Part shown: in pieces, positions 31,662 through 42,700 of the stretch
Numbering within the stretch: the first letter of the stretch is position 1
Layout: the number at the start of each line of letters is the position of its first letter
Source: a virus
IMG/VR virus record: IMGVR_UViG_3300045961_000035
Coordinates: 1 to 54,307 of that record
Length of the DNA stretch: 54,307 bases
Direction: 5' to 3' (one strand)
Notes under the pieces: generated by a model
Databases searched by the model: none
The model's input: the letters and a program-made list of their open reading frames with translations, nothing else
What the model was told of the DNA's origin: nothing
Made by a program: the position numbers and the translations under genes

Positions 31662-32360
31662 ATGATAAACTCAGTACGAAATACTGTACTAGCGGTAATA
31701 AATAAAAACAACTACGGCTACATATCGCCTTCGGACTTTAATTTGTTCGCAAAGCAGGCGCAGCTGGACCTATTTGAGAAGTACTTCCAGAAGTATAACA
31801 ATCAGATAAACAAGGAGAATGGCCGCGTGTCGGGCACTGGGCTTGCGCACATTAGCAAGCAGTACGAGGAGGTAATCTCCACGTTCTCTACGTCCGCTAC
31901 ACTAACGCAGGTCGCAGCCAATAAGTACACGCTGCCGGCCGACTACTACATGCTTGACGTCATCCAGTACAATGTGACTGGCACTGAGATTGAGCCCATC
32001 GCAGAGAGCAAGCTGCGCTACATGTCGTCTACCTTGATGTCGCCAACGTCAGCGTTCCCGCTGTACGTGCAGCGTGGCGAGGACATCGACATCTACCCGA
32101 CCACCATCACTGGCGCAAACGACGTGTCAGCATACTACATCAGAATGCCACGTGACCCGAAGTGGACGTACGTGTCGCTGTCTGGTGGAGAGCCACTGTT
32201 CAACCAGTCGGCCCTCGACTATCAAGACTTTGAGTTGCCGCTCTCCGACGAGCCGGAACTCGTTAACCTTATCTTGCAGTACGCTGGCATCTCAGTCCGT
32301 GAGGGCGACGTCTACACATTCAGCGACAGAGAAGAACAAAAAGAAGACGCAAGCGAATAA
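31662..32360 (+). CDS. Neck/ring protein 1 candidate, 232 aa
   Basis: Contains INKNNYGYISPSDFNLFAKQ, LTQVAANKYTLPADYYMLDV and MPRDPKWTYVSLSGGEPLFN. These match a conserved protein following the capsid genes of crAss-like and related phages, interpreted as a portal-proximal ring or adaptor. It starts a transcription unit that continues through the tail genes. Confidence 0.7.
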   Translation: MINSVRNTVLAVINKNNYGYISPSDFNLFAKQAQLDLFEKYFQKYNNQINKENGRVSGTGLAHISKQYEEVISTFSTSATLTQVAANKYTLPADYYMLDVIQYNVTGTEIEPIAESKLRYMSSTLMSPTSAFPLYVQRGEDIDIYPTTITGANDVSAYYIRMPRDPKWTYVSLSGGEPLFNQSALDYQDFELPLSDEPELVNLILQYAGISVREGDVYTFSDREEQKEDASE

Positions 32361-32365
32361 TAGAC

Positions 32366-33289
32366 ATGGCATACATAACTCAGTTTCAATACTATACGAA
32401 CAATGGCAATACGCCAGAGAACGTCAACTGGGGCTCGTATCAGTACGTTAGCCTTGCGGACATCGTCAACAATTTCATGTTGATTTACGCAGGCAACCAC
32501 GAGCTCGTCAACAACGCTAATCGGTATCAGGTACTGTTCCACGCTAAGCGTGCCATACAGGAGCTGAACTACGACGCATTTAAGGAGATTAAGGTGCTAG
32601 AGCTTAGCGTCGATAGTCAGCTTCGCTTCGTGCTTCCGAGTGATTATGTTAACTGGGTGCGCATCTCAATGTACAACGACGGATACATATTCCCGTTGAC
32701 TGAGAACATTCAGGTAAATAGTGCTGAGGCTTATTTGCAGGACAACTCAGGTAGAATTTTGTTTGACCAGAACGGAAACATTCTGAGACCACAATACTCA
32801 GACCTTGACTACGACCGCATCACCGGTATGCAGAAGAGTATCTACATGAACCCTGGAAGCCAGTTCAATGGGCAGGAAGGATGGAACTACGACGGCACGT
32901 GGTACTTTGAGTACAGCATTGGCGCTCGATTTGGATTAAACACCGAGACGGCTAACCGCAATCCTACGTTCCGTATCGACAAGAAGACTGGAGTTATTAA
33001 CTTCAGCTCTGAGATGATGGATAAACTTTGTATCCTAGAGTACGTGGCAGATGGCATGGAGGGCGGAGACGCATCGCTAATCACCGTGAACAAGCTGTTC
33101 GAGGACTACGTATACGCATACATCCGCTATGCCATCCTGTCGTCTAAGATTGGCGTTCAGGAATACATCGTCAACCGCGCAAGAAAAGAGAAGACCGCGC
33201 TGCTGCGCAACGCAAGAATCCGTATTAGCAACATGCACCCAGGTCGCCTGCTTATGAACTTGCGCGGTCAGGATAAGTGGCTGAAGTAA
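32366..33289 (+). CDS. Neck/ring protein 2 candidate, 307 aa
   Basis: Contains FKEIKVLELSVDSQLRFVLP, SDYVNWVRISMYNDGYIFPL and a C-terminal EYIVNRARKEKTALLRNARI, then PGRLLMNLRGQDKWLK. These blocks match a tail-tubular or ring protein conserved in Bacteroidota podoviruses. It probably stacks below ring protein 1 to connect portal and tail. Confidence 0.75.
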   Translation: MAYITQFQYYTNNGNTPENVNWGSYQYVSLADIVNNFMLIYAGNHELVNNANRYQVLFHAKRAIQELNYDAFKEIKVLELSVDSQLRFVLPSDYVNWVRISMYNDGYIFPLTENIQVNSAEAYLQDNSGRILFDQNGNILRPQYSDLDYDRITGMQKSIYMNPGSQFNGQEGWNYDGTWYFEYSIGARFGLNTETANRNPTFRIDKKTGVINFSSEMMDKLCILEYVADGMEGGDASLITVNKLFEDYVYAYIRYAILSSKIGVQEYIVNRARKEKTALLRNARIRISNMHPGRLLMNLRGQDKWLK

Positions 33290-33290
33290 T

Positions 33291-36200
33291 ATGAATATAC
33301 AGAACAACTTCCTCAGGGGTCGAATGAATAAGAGTCTCGACGAGAGACTTATGCCTCCGGGAGAATACCGGAACGCACTGAACATTGAGGTGTCTTCAGT
33401 AGAGGGCACTAATGTTGGCGCTGTTCATAATGTGCAGGGCAATACTCAGCTGACTACGCTTGAATATGATGGCGAAACTCTTGCTGATGCTGTATGCATT
33501 GGTGCCATAGCCAACGAGCCAAAGGGTATAATGTATTGGTTTGTACACGCTCCGGCAAATGGAGTGGATATGATTGTATCATACAACGAAAAGATTGAAG
33601 CACTCACATATCACGTGATATCATTAAGTGTTCTGAACTTCAATCCTCAGTACCTAATTACGGGTGTCAACATTATTGACGACCTACTTATCTGGACCGA
33701 TAACTACAATCAGCCGAGAAAAATAAACGTAAACCGTTCATACCCGGTTCCGCTGCTTGGAAACGATGCTATTACCGAAGCAGATATTGCGTTGATTCAA
33801 GCTCCGCCGGTGTCGGCTCCGACGACTTTGCTTACTAATGCGTCAGGGTTTGAAAATTATATTGACACAAGATTTGTATGTTTTGCGTACAGATATAAGT
33901 ACCTTGACGGAGAATACAGCGCGTTGTCTCAATTCTCAAATGCAGCATTTATACCGAGTGAGTTTCAACTAAATGAGAACACGTTCACTAATAGTGGAAT
34001 GACCAGCGTATTCAATGCTGTAGACGTATCGTTCAATACGGGCAGTAATAACGTCGCTGGCATTGACTTGTGCTTCAAATTAAACGACTCAAACGTAATA
34101 AACGTAATTGAGAAGTTTGATAAATATGAGCAAGGGTGGACTGATTACATTGATGTATCGGTTAAGTTCTCGTCAAACAAAATATACACCACGCTACCCG
34201 AGAGTGAGTTATTGCGTGTGTATGATAATGTACCGAGAAAGGCTAAGGCTCAAACATTGATGGGTAACCGAATTATGTTCGGCAACTATGTTGACGGTTA
34301 TGACATCACGTCTAGTACTAATCAACCCATATTGATTGATTACTTGACTGAAGCAGTCAGCGAGCCGTTAGCGCAGGACCAAGTTGCAGATACGACTACG
34401 TCTACGCTGCTTGAACCATACTTCGAGACACCTATTTTAAGCCCCACGTCGGTAATAAATCTTGATTTTGCTGATGTTCAGATAAGCGAGGGTGATGTTC
34501 TTACTATGAACTTCAACTTTGATATATCATCAACAAAAACAGTAGGCACGTCGGTAACTCTTTTGCCGCCAAACTTCCAAAACCTAAGACTTAGTGTTGC
34601 AGCCGATGCCAACTACGCAACGGCTTACGACTTTTGGAATTCTGCACACTTCCAAAACACGATAGGAACGGCACTCAACATACAGCCGGCAAACAATGTG
34701 TGCAATGGCTCTACGTGGACAGACATGTTTGTTTGCGCATTCCCTACTCCAATAGATACAGGCCCATCTCCATCTGGACAATGGGTGAAGTACGAGTATG
34801 GGGTGGCTGCCACTGGAACACCCATACTTAGTGAGTCAACAGTTGGTAGTGACATCATATCGCTTCAGTTCCCGGCGGTTCAGTTTGTTCGCAGTAACGA
34901 TACCGAGCCATATACTAGATACATCGTTCAATACTATAGCATTGACTCTGTTGTTGTTGAGTATATTCAGGCTGATGGATACAAGAACAGCTTGCACAGC
35001 AATAGGGGGTATGAAGTTGGAATTGTGTACATGGATGACTTTGGTAGAAATACTACTGCACTCATTTGCGAAACAAACTCTACGTTCTTTGATGCTGGCG
35101 CGTCAGACACGCGCAACTACATAAAGACTACTATAAATAGTATAGCGCCAAGCTGGGCTAGCAGATACAAATTTGTGGTAAAGCCATCAAAGGGGGCATA
35201 TAACATTATCTATAGTAGTGAATTCTACACGAATGTATCCTTAAATGGAGACTATTGGTTTAAGCTCGAGGGACAAAATCAATTGATTCCTCAGGTTGGA
35301 AGTCGGCTAGTGGTTAAAGCTGATACAGTATCTGCACTATCTACTTTGATTCAGGTTGACGTTCTTGATATTCAATCTCAAGCCGCTGGATTTATAGGTA
35401 GCGCAACAGCTGGACTGTACATGAGGGTTAGTGCAAATAACTTCTCGGTGTCAGGAACTCAAAACAATTTTGTTGTATTTGAGACTCAACCAGATGAGGT
35501 CAATGATGGCATTTATTATGAAGGCTCACAGAGTTTTCAGATTGTCAATGGATACCACTTTGGCAATGTTCAAAACCAAACTTCGCTGCAGCCAGCGATA
35601 GTAAACCTCAACTTCTACAACTGCTTCTGCTTTGGTAATGGTGTTGAGGGATACAGGGTTAATGATGGAATCACATCTCGCTCGCTGGTGATTGGAAACA
35701 GATTTAGCGCAGTGGCTAATGAAGATTACAAAGAGGCTAGAAGATTCGCGTCTATAACGTACAGTGGTGTTTATAGGGAGCAGAGTAACATTAACAAACT
35801 CAATGAGTTTAATTTGGCCTTAGCAAACTATAAGGACATCGAACAAATTTTTGGCTCGATACAAGTATTGTTTGGCCGACAAACGGATGTACTAACGCTG
35901 CAAGAGGACAAAATATCCTATGTGCTGGCCGGTAAGAATTTGCTGTCTGACGCTGCAGCTGGTGGCTCTATCACTTCAGTTCCTGAGGTACTCGGAACGC
36001 AGATTGCTCGCCTTGAGGACTATGGAATTGGACTGAACCCGGAGAGCTTTGCCTCATATGGATATGACAAGTACTTCACTGACGCCAAGCGTGGTGCGGT
36101 CCTTAAGATTACTGGTTCGAGTTACAGCAACGACCAGATGGAAGTTATATCTGAATATGGTATGGCATCATGGTTCCGCGATAGATTCATTGAGACCGCG

Positions 36201-36581
36201 GACAAGCAGAAGCTTGGTGCATATGACCCATTCATGGACCAGTATATATTGGCTATTAAGGACGACGAGGTTGAATCTCCTGAAATTGTGGTTTCATGCG
36301 GTACGTTTATTGACTCAAGCGTAACGACTGAACCAAAAGTATTCTACATTGACGCTGGAATGCAGACTGGTATTATCCAGTTGGCATATACAATAGGACT
36401 TATCGCTGGTTCTATTAACTTCAGAGCGACGTTCAATGGCGTTCAGGTGTCTAGCGGTCCAGTGACCAGCTCGGGCTTCTTAAACGTCAACAAAACAACT
36501 GCGTTCCCGAATAGAGTGATGGTCGAGGTAATACCAATATCTGGTGGCGGTAACTTTGAACTGCAAATAAACTGTCCATGA
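33291..36581 (+). CDS. Stabilisation/tail tube protein, 1096 aa
   Basis: The N-terminus GRMNKSLDERLMPPGEYRNA, then LNIEVSSVEGTNVGAVHNVQ, is a conserved opening of large stabilisation proteins in crAss-like and some other phages. The rest is a beta-rich protein with many Asn and Ser residues. It probably forms part of the tail barrel. It has an AT-richer codon use than the capsid genes and a four-base overlap with the next gene. Confidence 0.8.
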   Translation: MNIQNNFLRGRMNKSLDERLMPPGEYRNALNIEVSSVEGTNVGAVHNVQGNTQLTTLEYDGETLADAVCIGAIANEPKGIMYWFVHAPANGVDMIVSYNEKIEALTYHVISLSVLNFNPQYLITGVNIIDDLLIWTDNYNQPRKINVNRSYPVPLLGNDAITEADIALIQAPPVSAPTTLLTNASGFENYIDTRFVCFAYRYKYLDGEYSALSQFSNAAFIPSEFQLNENTFTNSGMTSVFNAVDVSFNTGSNNVAGIDLCFKLNDSNVINVIEKFDKYEQGWTDYIDVSVKFSSNKIYTTLPESELLRVYDNVPRKAKAQTLMGNRIMFGNYVDGYDITSSTNQPILIDYLTEAVSEPLAQDQVADTTTSTLLEPYFETPILSPTSVINLDFADVQISEGDVLTMNFNFDISSTKTVGTSVTLLPPNFQNLRLSVAADANYATAYDFWNSAHFQNTIGTALNIQPANNVCNGSTWTDMFVCAFPTPIDTGPSPSGQWVKYEYGVAATGTPILSESTVGSDIISLQFPAVQFVRSNDTEPYTRYIVQYYSIDSVVVEYIQADGYKNSLHSNRGYEVGIVYMDDFGRNTTALICETNSTFFDAGASDTRNYIKTTINSIAPSWASRYKFVVKPSKGAYNIIYSSEFYTNVSLNGDYWFKLEGQNQLIPQVGSRLVVKADTVSALSTLIQVDVLDIQSQAAGFIGSATAGLYMRVSANNFSVSGTQNNFVVFETQPDEVNDGIYYEGSQSFQIVNGYHFGNVQNQTSLQPAIVNLNFYNCFCFGNGVEGYRVNDGITSRSLVIGNRFSAVANEDYKEARRFASITYSGVYREQSNINKLNEFNLALANYKDIEQIFGSIQVLFGRQTDVLTLQEDKISYVLAGKNLLSDAAAGGSITSVPEVLGTQIARLEDYGIGLNPESFASYGYDKYFTDAKRGAVLKITGSSYSNDQMEVISEYGMASWFRDRFIETADKQKLGAYDPFMDQYILAIKDDEVESPEIVVSCGTFIDSSVTTEPKVFYIDAGMQTGIIQLAYTIGLIAGSINFRATFNGVQVSSGPVTSSGFLNVNKTTAFPNRVMVEVIPISGGGNFELQINCP

Positions 36582-37318
36582 GTAATTACACCATAGCATA
36601 TGATGAGGACGTAAAGGGATTTCCAACCTTTTACTCGTTTGTGCCCGACTACATGCGCGGCATGAATAACTACTTCTATTCATTTAGCGGAGGCAATTTA
36701 TACAGACACAATACGGGTAGTATTGGCCAGTACTATGGCGTAAACTACCCGTGCTCTATCACATCAGTACTTAACGCCTCTCCCACGGAGGTAAAGGTGT
36801 TTAAGACATTGTCGATTGAGTCAGATGCTGCATGGTCAGCTACGCTTGTGAGCGACCTTCAGACTGGCCTCATTCAAGAGGACTGGTTCGAGGACAAGGA
36901 GGGCAGCTGGTTTGCATTCATTAGGGCCAACACGGCTCCCGACAATTTCAAGATGCGCTCTGCCAATGGCATTGGTAACCTTGTGAGTATCACCAACGTG
37001 AGTGGTACGCTGTACGAGCTTGAGTTTGCGGACGGAGTCGGTAGCATTATCAGCATTGGTGATGCCATATACTTCAACTCTGCGCCACAGCCTCTGCTTG
37101 TGGGTGCCGTCACGCTGGTGGAAGACAACGTTATCACGGTCAACGCTACCGCAGGACCGCTGCCGTCAGCTGGCCTTTTTATCTTTTACGTCAAGAACCA
37201 GCAGGCAGAGTCGCACGGAGTGCTTGGCTACTACTGTGAGTTCACGCTTTCGAATAACAGCACTAGCCCCGTGGAATTGTTCCACGTTGAAAGTAGCGTA
37301 TTTAAGTCGTATCCTTAA
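36578..37318 (+). CDS. Tail protein, 246 aa
   Basis: IAYDEDVKGFPTFYSFVPDY, then GGNLYRHNTGSIGQYYG and PTEVKVFKTLSIES, form a pattern conserved after the stabilisation gene in related phages. It is probably a tail component; its exact place is unknown. ATGA overlap with the stabilisation gene. Confidence 0.7.
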   Translation: MSNYTIAYDEDVKGFPTFYSFVPDYMRGMNNYFYSFSGGNLYRHNTGSIGQYYGVNYPCSITSVLNASPTEVKVFKTLSIESDAAWSATLVSDLQTGLIQEDWFEDKEGSWFAFIRANTAPDNFKMRSANGIGNLVSITNVSGTLYELEFADGVGSIISIGDAIYFNSAPQPLLVGAVTLVEDNVITVNATAGPLPSAGLFIFYVKNQQAESHGVLGYYCEFTLSNNSTSPVELFHVESSVFKSYP

Positions 37319-37320
37319 AC

Positions 37321-37328
37321 TATCTTTG
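37321..37328 (+). promoter_or_regulatory. -7-like box TATCTTTG
   Basis: TATCTTTG lies 7 bases before the ATG at 37336, giving a near-leaderless transcript for the internal virion genes. Confidence 0.5.
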
Positions 37329-37335
37329 TAACAAT

Positions 37336-38079
37336 ATGATTCCCATTCCCCCACAGTTCCTTCTTGCTCTAGGCACCAAGGTGTTGCCTCAGGTGCTTGG
37401 CTCGGTTGGTAGCTTCGCTACTGCCGCCATGCAGAAGAAGGCCATGGACGAAGCAGAACAGGCTGCAGCTAAGGCTGTTGCTGACGCTAGAGCTAAACTT
37501 ATGCAGGCCCCCCTCGAGGAGGTTCAGGTACCGACCGAGGCATACCAAAACGCTATGCGTGAAATCACCGCACAGTCTATGCAGTTGACCGAGGCCGCCA
37601 GAGAGTCTGGCGCTCGTGAGCTTGCAGCAAGCGTAGGTCGTATCGGGGCCGCTGGACTACAGGCTACGGAGCAGCAGAGAGAATCAATGGCTGACCGCAT
37701 CTACGCAAGAGACATGACAGTAGCTCAGGACGAGGCAAGACGGCTTGGCGCGCTTTCGCAGTTGGACGTCATGGAAGCACAGGGCGCTCAGCTCGCCGAA
37801 GCACAGGCGGCAGAGCAGCGTGGTGCTGCGCTGTCCGCTGGTATCAGTGGGCTTGGGTCTGCAGTTGGCGGGGTGTTTGAATCACTTCCGCTGTATGGCT
37901 TTGGTGCCAACCCAAACTCGGGGCGAGCTATACGTAGAGACCTACTCGGTAGAGGCGGCTCACTGAATCAGTATCAGATTGATAATCAATTGTCTGGATT
38001 TGGAGCCCAATTAGGCGCTACTCAAGACGAGTTGGATTTATTTAATCTCGGTCAAGTACCACTGCTAGGAGCGCGATAA
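37336..38079 (+). CDS. Internal virion protein candidate, 247 aa
   Basis: An Ala-rich, largely helical protein (EQAAAKAVADARAKLMQAPL) with a Gly-rich segment near residues 165-185 (GISGLGSAVGGVF). Size and position before the two large internal proteins recall T7 gp14-like ejection proteins. There is no diagnostic motif, so the call is by context. Confidence 0.55.
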   Translation: MIPIPPQFLLALGTKVLPQVLGSVGSFATAAMQKKAMDEAEQAAAKAVADARAKLMQAPLEEVQVPTEAYQNAMREITAQSMQLTEAARESGARELAASVGRIGAAGLQATEQQRESMADRIYARDMTVAQDEARRLGALSQLDVMEAQGAQLAEAQAAEQRGAALSAGISGLGSAVGGVFESLPLYGFGANPNSGRAIRRDLLGRGGSLNQYQIDNQLSGFGAQLGATQDELDLFNLGQVPLLGAR

Positions 38080-39728
38080 TGGCTAAGAGTTATTTAGGAT
38101 ATGTAGAGAAGGACCAGCAGGCGTTTGTCGACTGGGGTGCGATTGGTTCGCAGATATCTCAAGACCTTGACAAGATTCGTGTTAATCGTCAAGAGCAAAG
38201 AGATGAGCTTGACCGTGTTACCAACGAGGCTGTCACTACCATCAATGAGCTCACCGCCAACCAGCCTAAGCTGGTCAGTGAGTTCTACATGGACGGCGCC
38301 AACGACATGCGTCAGTACCTACTCATGCTCAATAAGGAGATGAAGGCCGGACGCCTCAACCCAGCGGAGTACATGAAGAAGAAGCAGGTGCTTATGGATG
38401 GCGTTACCCAGCTTGGTGATGCGTCTAAGGCGTTTGCTGAGGACTATGAGAACGCCATGAAGCGCCTGCAAAACGGAGAGTCTGCGGCACAGGAGATATT
38501 TCAGAACGAGATGTACGATGCGTTCCGTACCACAGAAGACAAGGGCATCTACGTTAACCCGGCAGATGGCCGTGTCTACATTGCCAAGCGTAATGCTGAC
38601 GGAACGATTAACAGAAACCAGTCCGACCTACTAAGCGTCAACAAACTGTACGCTCGTCGCAAGGACCAGATTAATAAGTTCGACGTTATTGGCGAGACAA
38701 GTAAGAAGGTTGGCGTGCTTGGCGACGTGGTTAAGTCCATGCGCCGTGGCAACGTGCTCACGCTAAAGGACGTGATGCAGAACCCGCAGTACAAGAAGGC
38801 GGAGGGAGACATCATCAACTCTATGATGGCATCACCACGTAATGCCGCAAGTGTATTGTCAGACTACGTTGGTGGATACCAGTTTACTCAGGACCCCGCT
38901 GTTGCGTCAAGCACCCCGAATACGATTCTCCTCAAGGAGGATGGCATGGGACTGCTTATGCCTGAGCTTACTGCCGAGCAGCGCAAGAAAGCTGAAGAGG
39001 CTCTGCGTGCTCAGATTCGTGTTCAGCTTGACAAGGTCGAGACACCGATGCCAGTGTACGCTCCAGACCGCCAGTTCAACTTTGGAATTGGTGAGCGCAA
39101 GAGAAAGAACGCAGAGAACATTGAGCTTCTGCGTAAGGTTTACGTTGGTGATGCAGAGGCACAGGTCGCTGTTGATGCCATTCGTGCGGCCAATCCTAAT
39201 ATCATGAAGATAGACCGCCAGCCGGACAACCTCATCATCACGTTTAATGATGGTAAGATTGAGCGACTTCCCATACCAAAAACTGCGGCAGGCGCATCGT
39301 CTGGATTCGAGCAGTTTGTCAGCCGTTCTGGTGGTTTCTTGTTAAATATCGAGCCGCAGCAGGCGTTTGTTGACTATCGTGAAAGCGACTACTTCGGTCG
39401 TCCTACACGCTTTGGAGAGGCTACGTTTACCAGAGGACAAGAGCTTTCGCCGGAGGCCAAGGCCAAGTCTATCGCTGATAAGATTGGAGCCGAGACATTC
39501 ACCATGAAAGAAGAAGATGCTGTGCCTGTCATACAGGCTCAGTTGCCGTCTGGATTTGTGGCAGAAGAAAGTGGATTTGGTAACAATGTAACAGTTACTG
39601 CTCCGAACGGAAAGTCTATTGAGATATCTACAAAAAGAGACGACGGAGCCGCTGGGCTTAAGGCGCTTCAATCGTTCTTGGCGACCAATGGCGGTGGCGC
39701 AAACTCTGGCGCAGGCATTCTAGATTAA
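38079..39728 (+). CDS. Internal virion protein candidate, 549 aa
   Basis: The N-terminal half is coiled coil (KIRVNRQEQRDELDRVTNEA), and the rest mixes helical and beta segments (KLYARRKDQINKFDVIGETS). It is encoded immediately before the 2343-residue protein and overlaps the previous stop by one base. It probably forms part of the ejected core; no enzyme motif is seen. Confidence 0.55.
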   Translation: MAKSYLGYVEKDQQAFVDWGAIGSQISQDLDKIRVNRQEQRDELDRVTNEAVTTINELTANQPKLVSEFYMDGANDMRQYLLMLNKEMKAGRLNPAEYMKKKQVLMDGVTQLGDASKAFAEDYENAMKRLQNGESAAQEIFQNEMYDAFRTTEDKGIYVNPADGRVYIAKRNADGTINRNQSDLLSVNKLYARRKDQINKFDVIGETSKKVGVLGDVVKSMRRGNVLTLKDVMQNPQYKKAEGDIINSMMASPRNAASVLSDYVGGYQFTQDPAVASSTPNTILLKEDGMGLLMPELTAEQRKKAEEALRAQIRVQLDKVETPMPVYAPDRQFNFGIGERKRKNAENIELLRKVYVGDAEAQVAVDAIRAANPNIMKIDRQPDNLIITFNDGKIERLPIPKTAAGASSGFEQFVSRSGGFLLNIEPQQAFVDYRESDYFGRPTRFGEATFTRGQELSPEAKAKSIADKIGAETFTMKEEDAVPVIQAQLPSGFVAEESGFGNNVTVTAPNGKSIEISTKRDDGAAGLKALQSFLATNGGGANSGAGILD

Positions 39729-39733
39729 TTCAT

Positions 39734-39741
39734 TAAATTTG
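39734..39741 (+). promoter_or_regulatory. -7-like box TAAATTTG
   Basis: TAAATTTG lies 4 bases before the ATG of the giant gene at 39746. Confidence 0.45.
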
Positions 39742-39745
39742 CTCT

Positions 39746-42700
39746 ATGAACGAAGAGCTTAAGAAGCTATACGATGCAATCGTATCTAAAGGTTTCTATA
39801 CCAAGTCGTATGACGATTTTGTAAATCAGTACCAAGACCCCGCATACCGCGACAAGGTATTTGATGTTGTAACTCGTGAAGGTCTATACACTAGGGGGCG
39901 CGAAGAGTTCGATACAAAGTATGCAGCGACTGGTTTAAAAAAAAAAGAACCTTCAGTTTCTACTTCTCAAGAGGCCGCTATGGAGCAGCCTATGGAGACT
40001 GGTTCTTCGGAGTTGCCAAAGTCCGCAGGCGTTAAGGTAACTACTCCTACGGGACAACAGGCCACTGTTCAGTGGGGGCCTACAGAATTTAAGGCTTCAC
40101 AAGATGCTCCCATGTACGACATGGCGAGTCTGTCTGATATTGTTGGAAATGTTGACGTTACGATTGATGAGGCTACCAAGCAAAAGATAAGCAATGTTGT
40201 AGGCATCACTGGCGCCGTATTTAACAAGATTGTAAACCCGCAGTCCAACGCTGCCCAGGCATTGGCTGATGCAAAAAAGTTTGCCGACAACACTCAGACC
40301 GCATACAATGTTGGAGCCCTGAGTGCGCAGATTAGCAACAACATGGCTGATGAAGTTCCTGACTATGAGCGAGTTGCAAAACTCAAGCAGCAACTGAAAA
40401 ACGAGCAGCCCAAACTTTTGTCATCGCAGCTTGGTGCTGAAGCAGGTGACTTCTTTGATATGCTTGCGGCCAACCCGGTTACATTCCTTACTGAGGTATT
40501 GACTACGTCTGCAACTCAGATGACCGGTGGAGCTGGCGCAATGACACCAGAGGACCTATTGTACGCCACAGCGCTCGGCCTTCCTACCGCTGGAGCTGGA
40601 GCAACCGCCTACATGGCAGGGAAAAACTCACTTAATGCGGAGATGTCTTCTCGCATTCTTGACGCCCTCGAGGAGCGTGGTGTTGATGTAACAAATGCTG
40701 AGCAGCTTCGAACAGCTATGACCAATCCAGAATTAATGATGGATGTCAAAAGCGAAATTCAGGCTCCCGCTACAATTGTTGCTGCACTCGACGCCGTAAG
40801 TGGCGGTCTTGCTGGACGAGTTGGTAAGCCACTAGTTGAACTTGCCATTCAGGCTGGGTCTGGTGCCGTAGGTGAGGCTGGTGCTCAGATTGCCGCAGAT
40901 GGACGTATTACTTCGCCGTCAGCTATCCTTACTGAGATGGTGGCAGAGATTCCAGGTGGCCTTATTGAGACGGCGTTTGGTGCTAAGACGAAAGACATTG
41001 CTCGCAAGACAAAGGTCAATCAGGAAATCAATGAGCTTGAGACTGAGCTTTCTGCGACTGATGACCCAGAGGTTAGAGGGGTACTTGAGACTGCGCTCAA
41101 TGCCAAGAGAAACGAGAAGAATAAGATATTCACTGACTACGCAGACTTTGTGAACTCACTGCCCGAAGAAGAGGTGGCGAGGCTCAATGCGTTAAATGAG
41201 GAGATAGTAAAAGTTAGCAACGCAATCAATACAGTGACCAGCGATATAGCTGGAAAGGCACTGAGAGACCGGAGACAGTCTCTGCTTGATGAGGTTGCAA
41301 AGATTGAAGAAACCGCAACACCAACACAAGATGCCGTTCAAGAGCAAGCAACAGATGAAGGCGTGCTACGCCCAGAACAACCCGAAGTGGGACTGCAAGA
41401 AATGGTCGAAGGAGACCAAGAACCTGAAGTCGTTGCCGAAGCGGGTGAAGAAGTAGTTCCTCAGGCTGTAGAAGAACAAGAGCTGTCTGACCTTAGAGCA
41501 ATTATAGGTGAGCCAGATGGTGGTGAACCAAGATTCAGGCTTTCCGATAGTGAGACTATTGTGAACGAGGCTGATGTCGAGGGGATTACCGATGTGATGA
41601 ACAAGATGCCAGCTGTTCAGCTGGAATTTCAGGAGCCAACTGGCGTTGAGACATCTATCGTATCTCCAATCGAGCAGTCGAAATCGACTGTAAAGGACAT
41701 CACGGAAGAGCAAGCCAGTGCACTTACTGGTAGAATCGAAGATTACAATGGCCTACCTATGGTCACTGGAATGTCTGACATATTGGCATCTGGCGTAGTA
41801 AAGGACTCAATGGGTAATGACATGCAGGTAGACGGTGGTCTTCTGTTCAATGTCCTAGGCTCTAATAAGGACCTCGCTTGGGCTGGCGTAAACGAAGGTG
41901 GAGCTCAGGCTCAGTATGACGCAGCGGTGCGTCTATATCAGTCTAATAAGCCACTGTTCGATAAGGCTTGGACTGACGGAAAGCTGCCTAATGGTCATGT
42001 TCCGATGGCCATTATGCGAATGTCAAATGGTGCAATCAATTCCAACGAGGCTGTGTTCCGCTGGATACTTCCAACGGTAGAATCACTTCCGGAAAAGAAC
42101 AGAGTTAACGCAATGACTCCATTGATTGAGGCTATTGATGCGAAGACAAAAGTTTCCGACGATAAGATTAGAGCGGCAGCCAATGCGCTTAAGAGCGATA
42201 TCGAAGCCAATAACATTAAATCAGTTGATGAGTTACTTAAGTATGTAATTGAGCAGGCTAAGCAGCGTGCTGCTGGCAATGAGGATACATTTACTCTACC
42301 TGAGCGCTCTCTTCTTTATGAGGTTATGTTCTCTGCTGAGGGCGTAAAGAAACCAAATTCAAAATACATCAAGACGTTATTTGATGGCGTCGATGCCACT
42401 AACGCAAAGAACTTCACCTCTGATGCTATCTATGATGCAATTGGCGAGGAGTCAATGAAGAGCTTAAAGCAGGGAAGTGTTGTTGCCATCATGGGTATTG
42501 ACGTACTAAATGGCGGCATTCAGAAAGCGCAGCACAACAACTATGGATTCGGCCCAAAGGGGCAGGCAATTGCTATTTTGCAAAACCCCACGCATGGCAT
42601 TGATGTATTCCCGGAGTGGAAGGCCAAGGCTTCGCGAGTGTTCAAGGAAAAAGTAAAGAAGACCGGAGAGGTTGTGGCTCCGGACATGGAGTCGATACCA

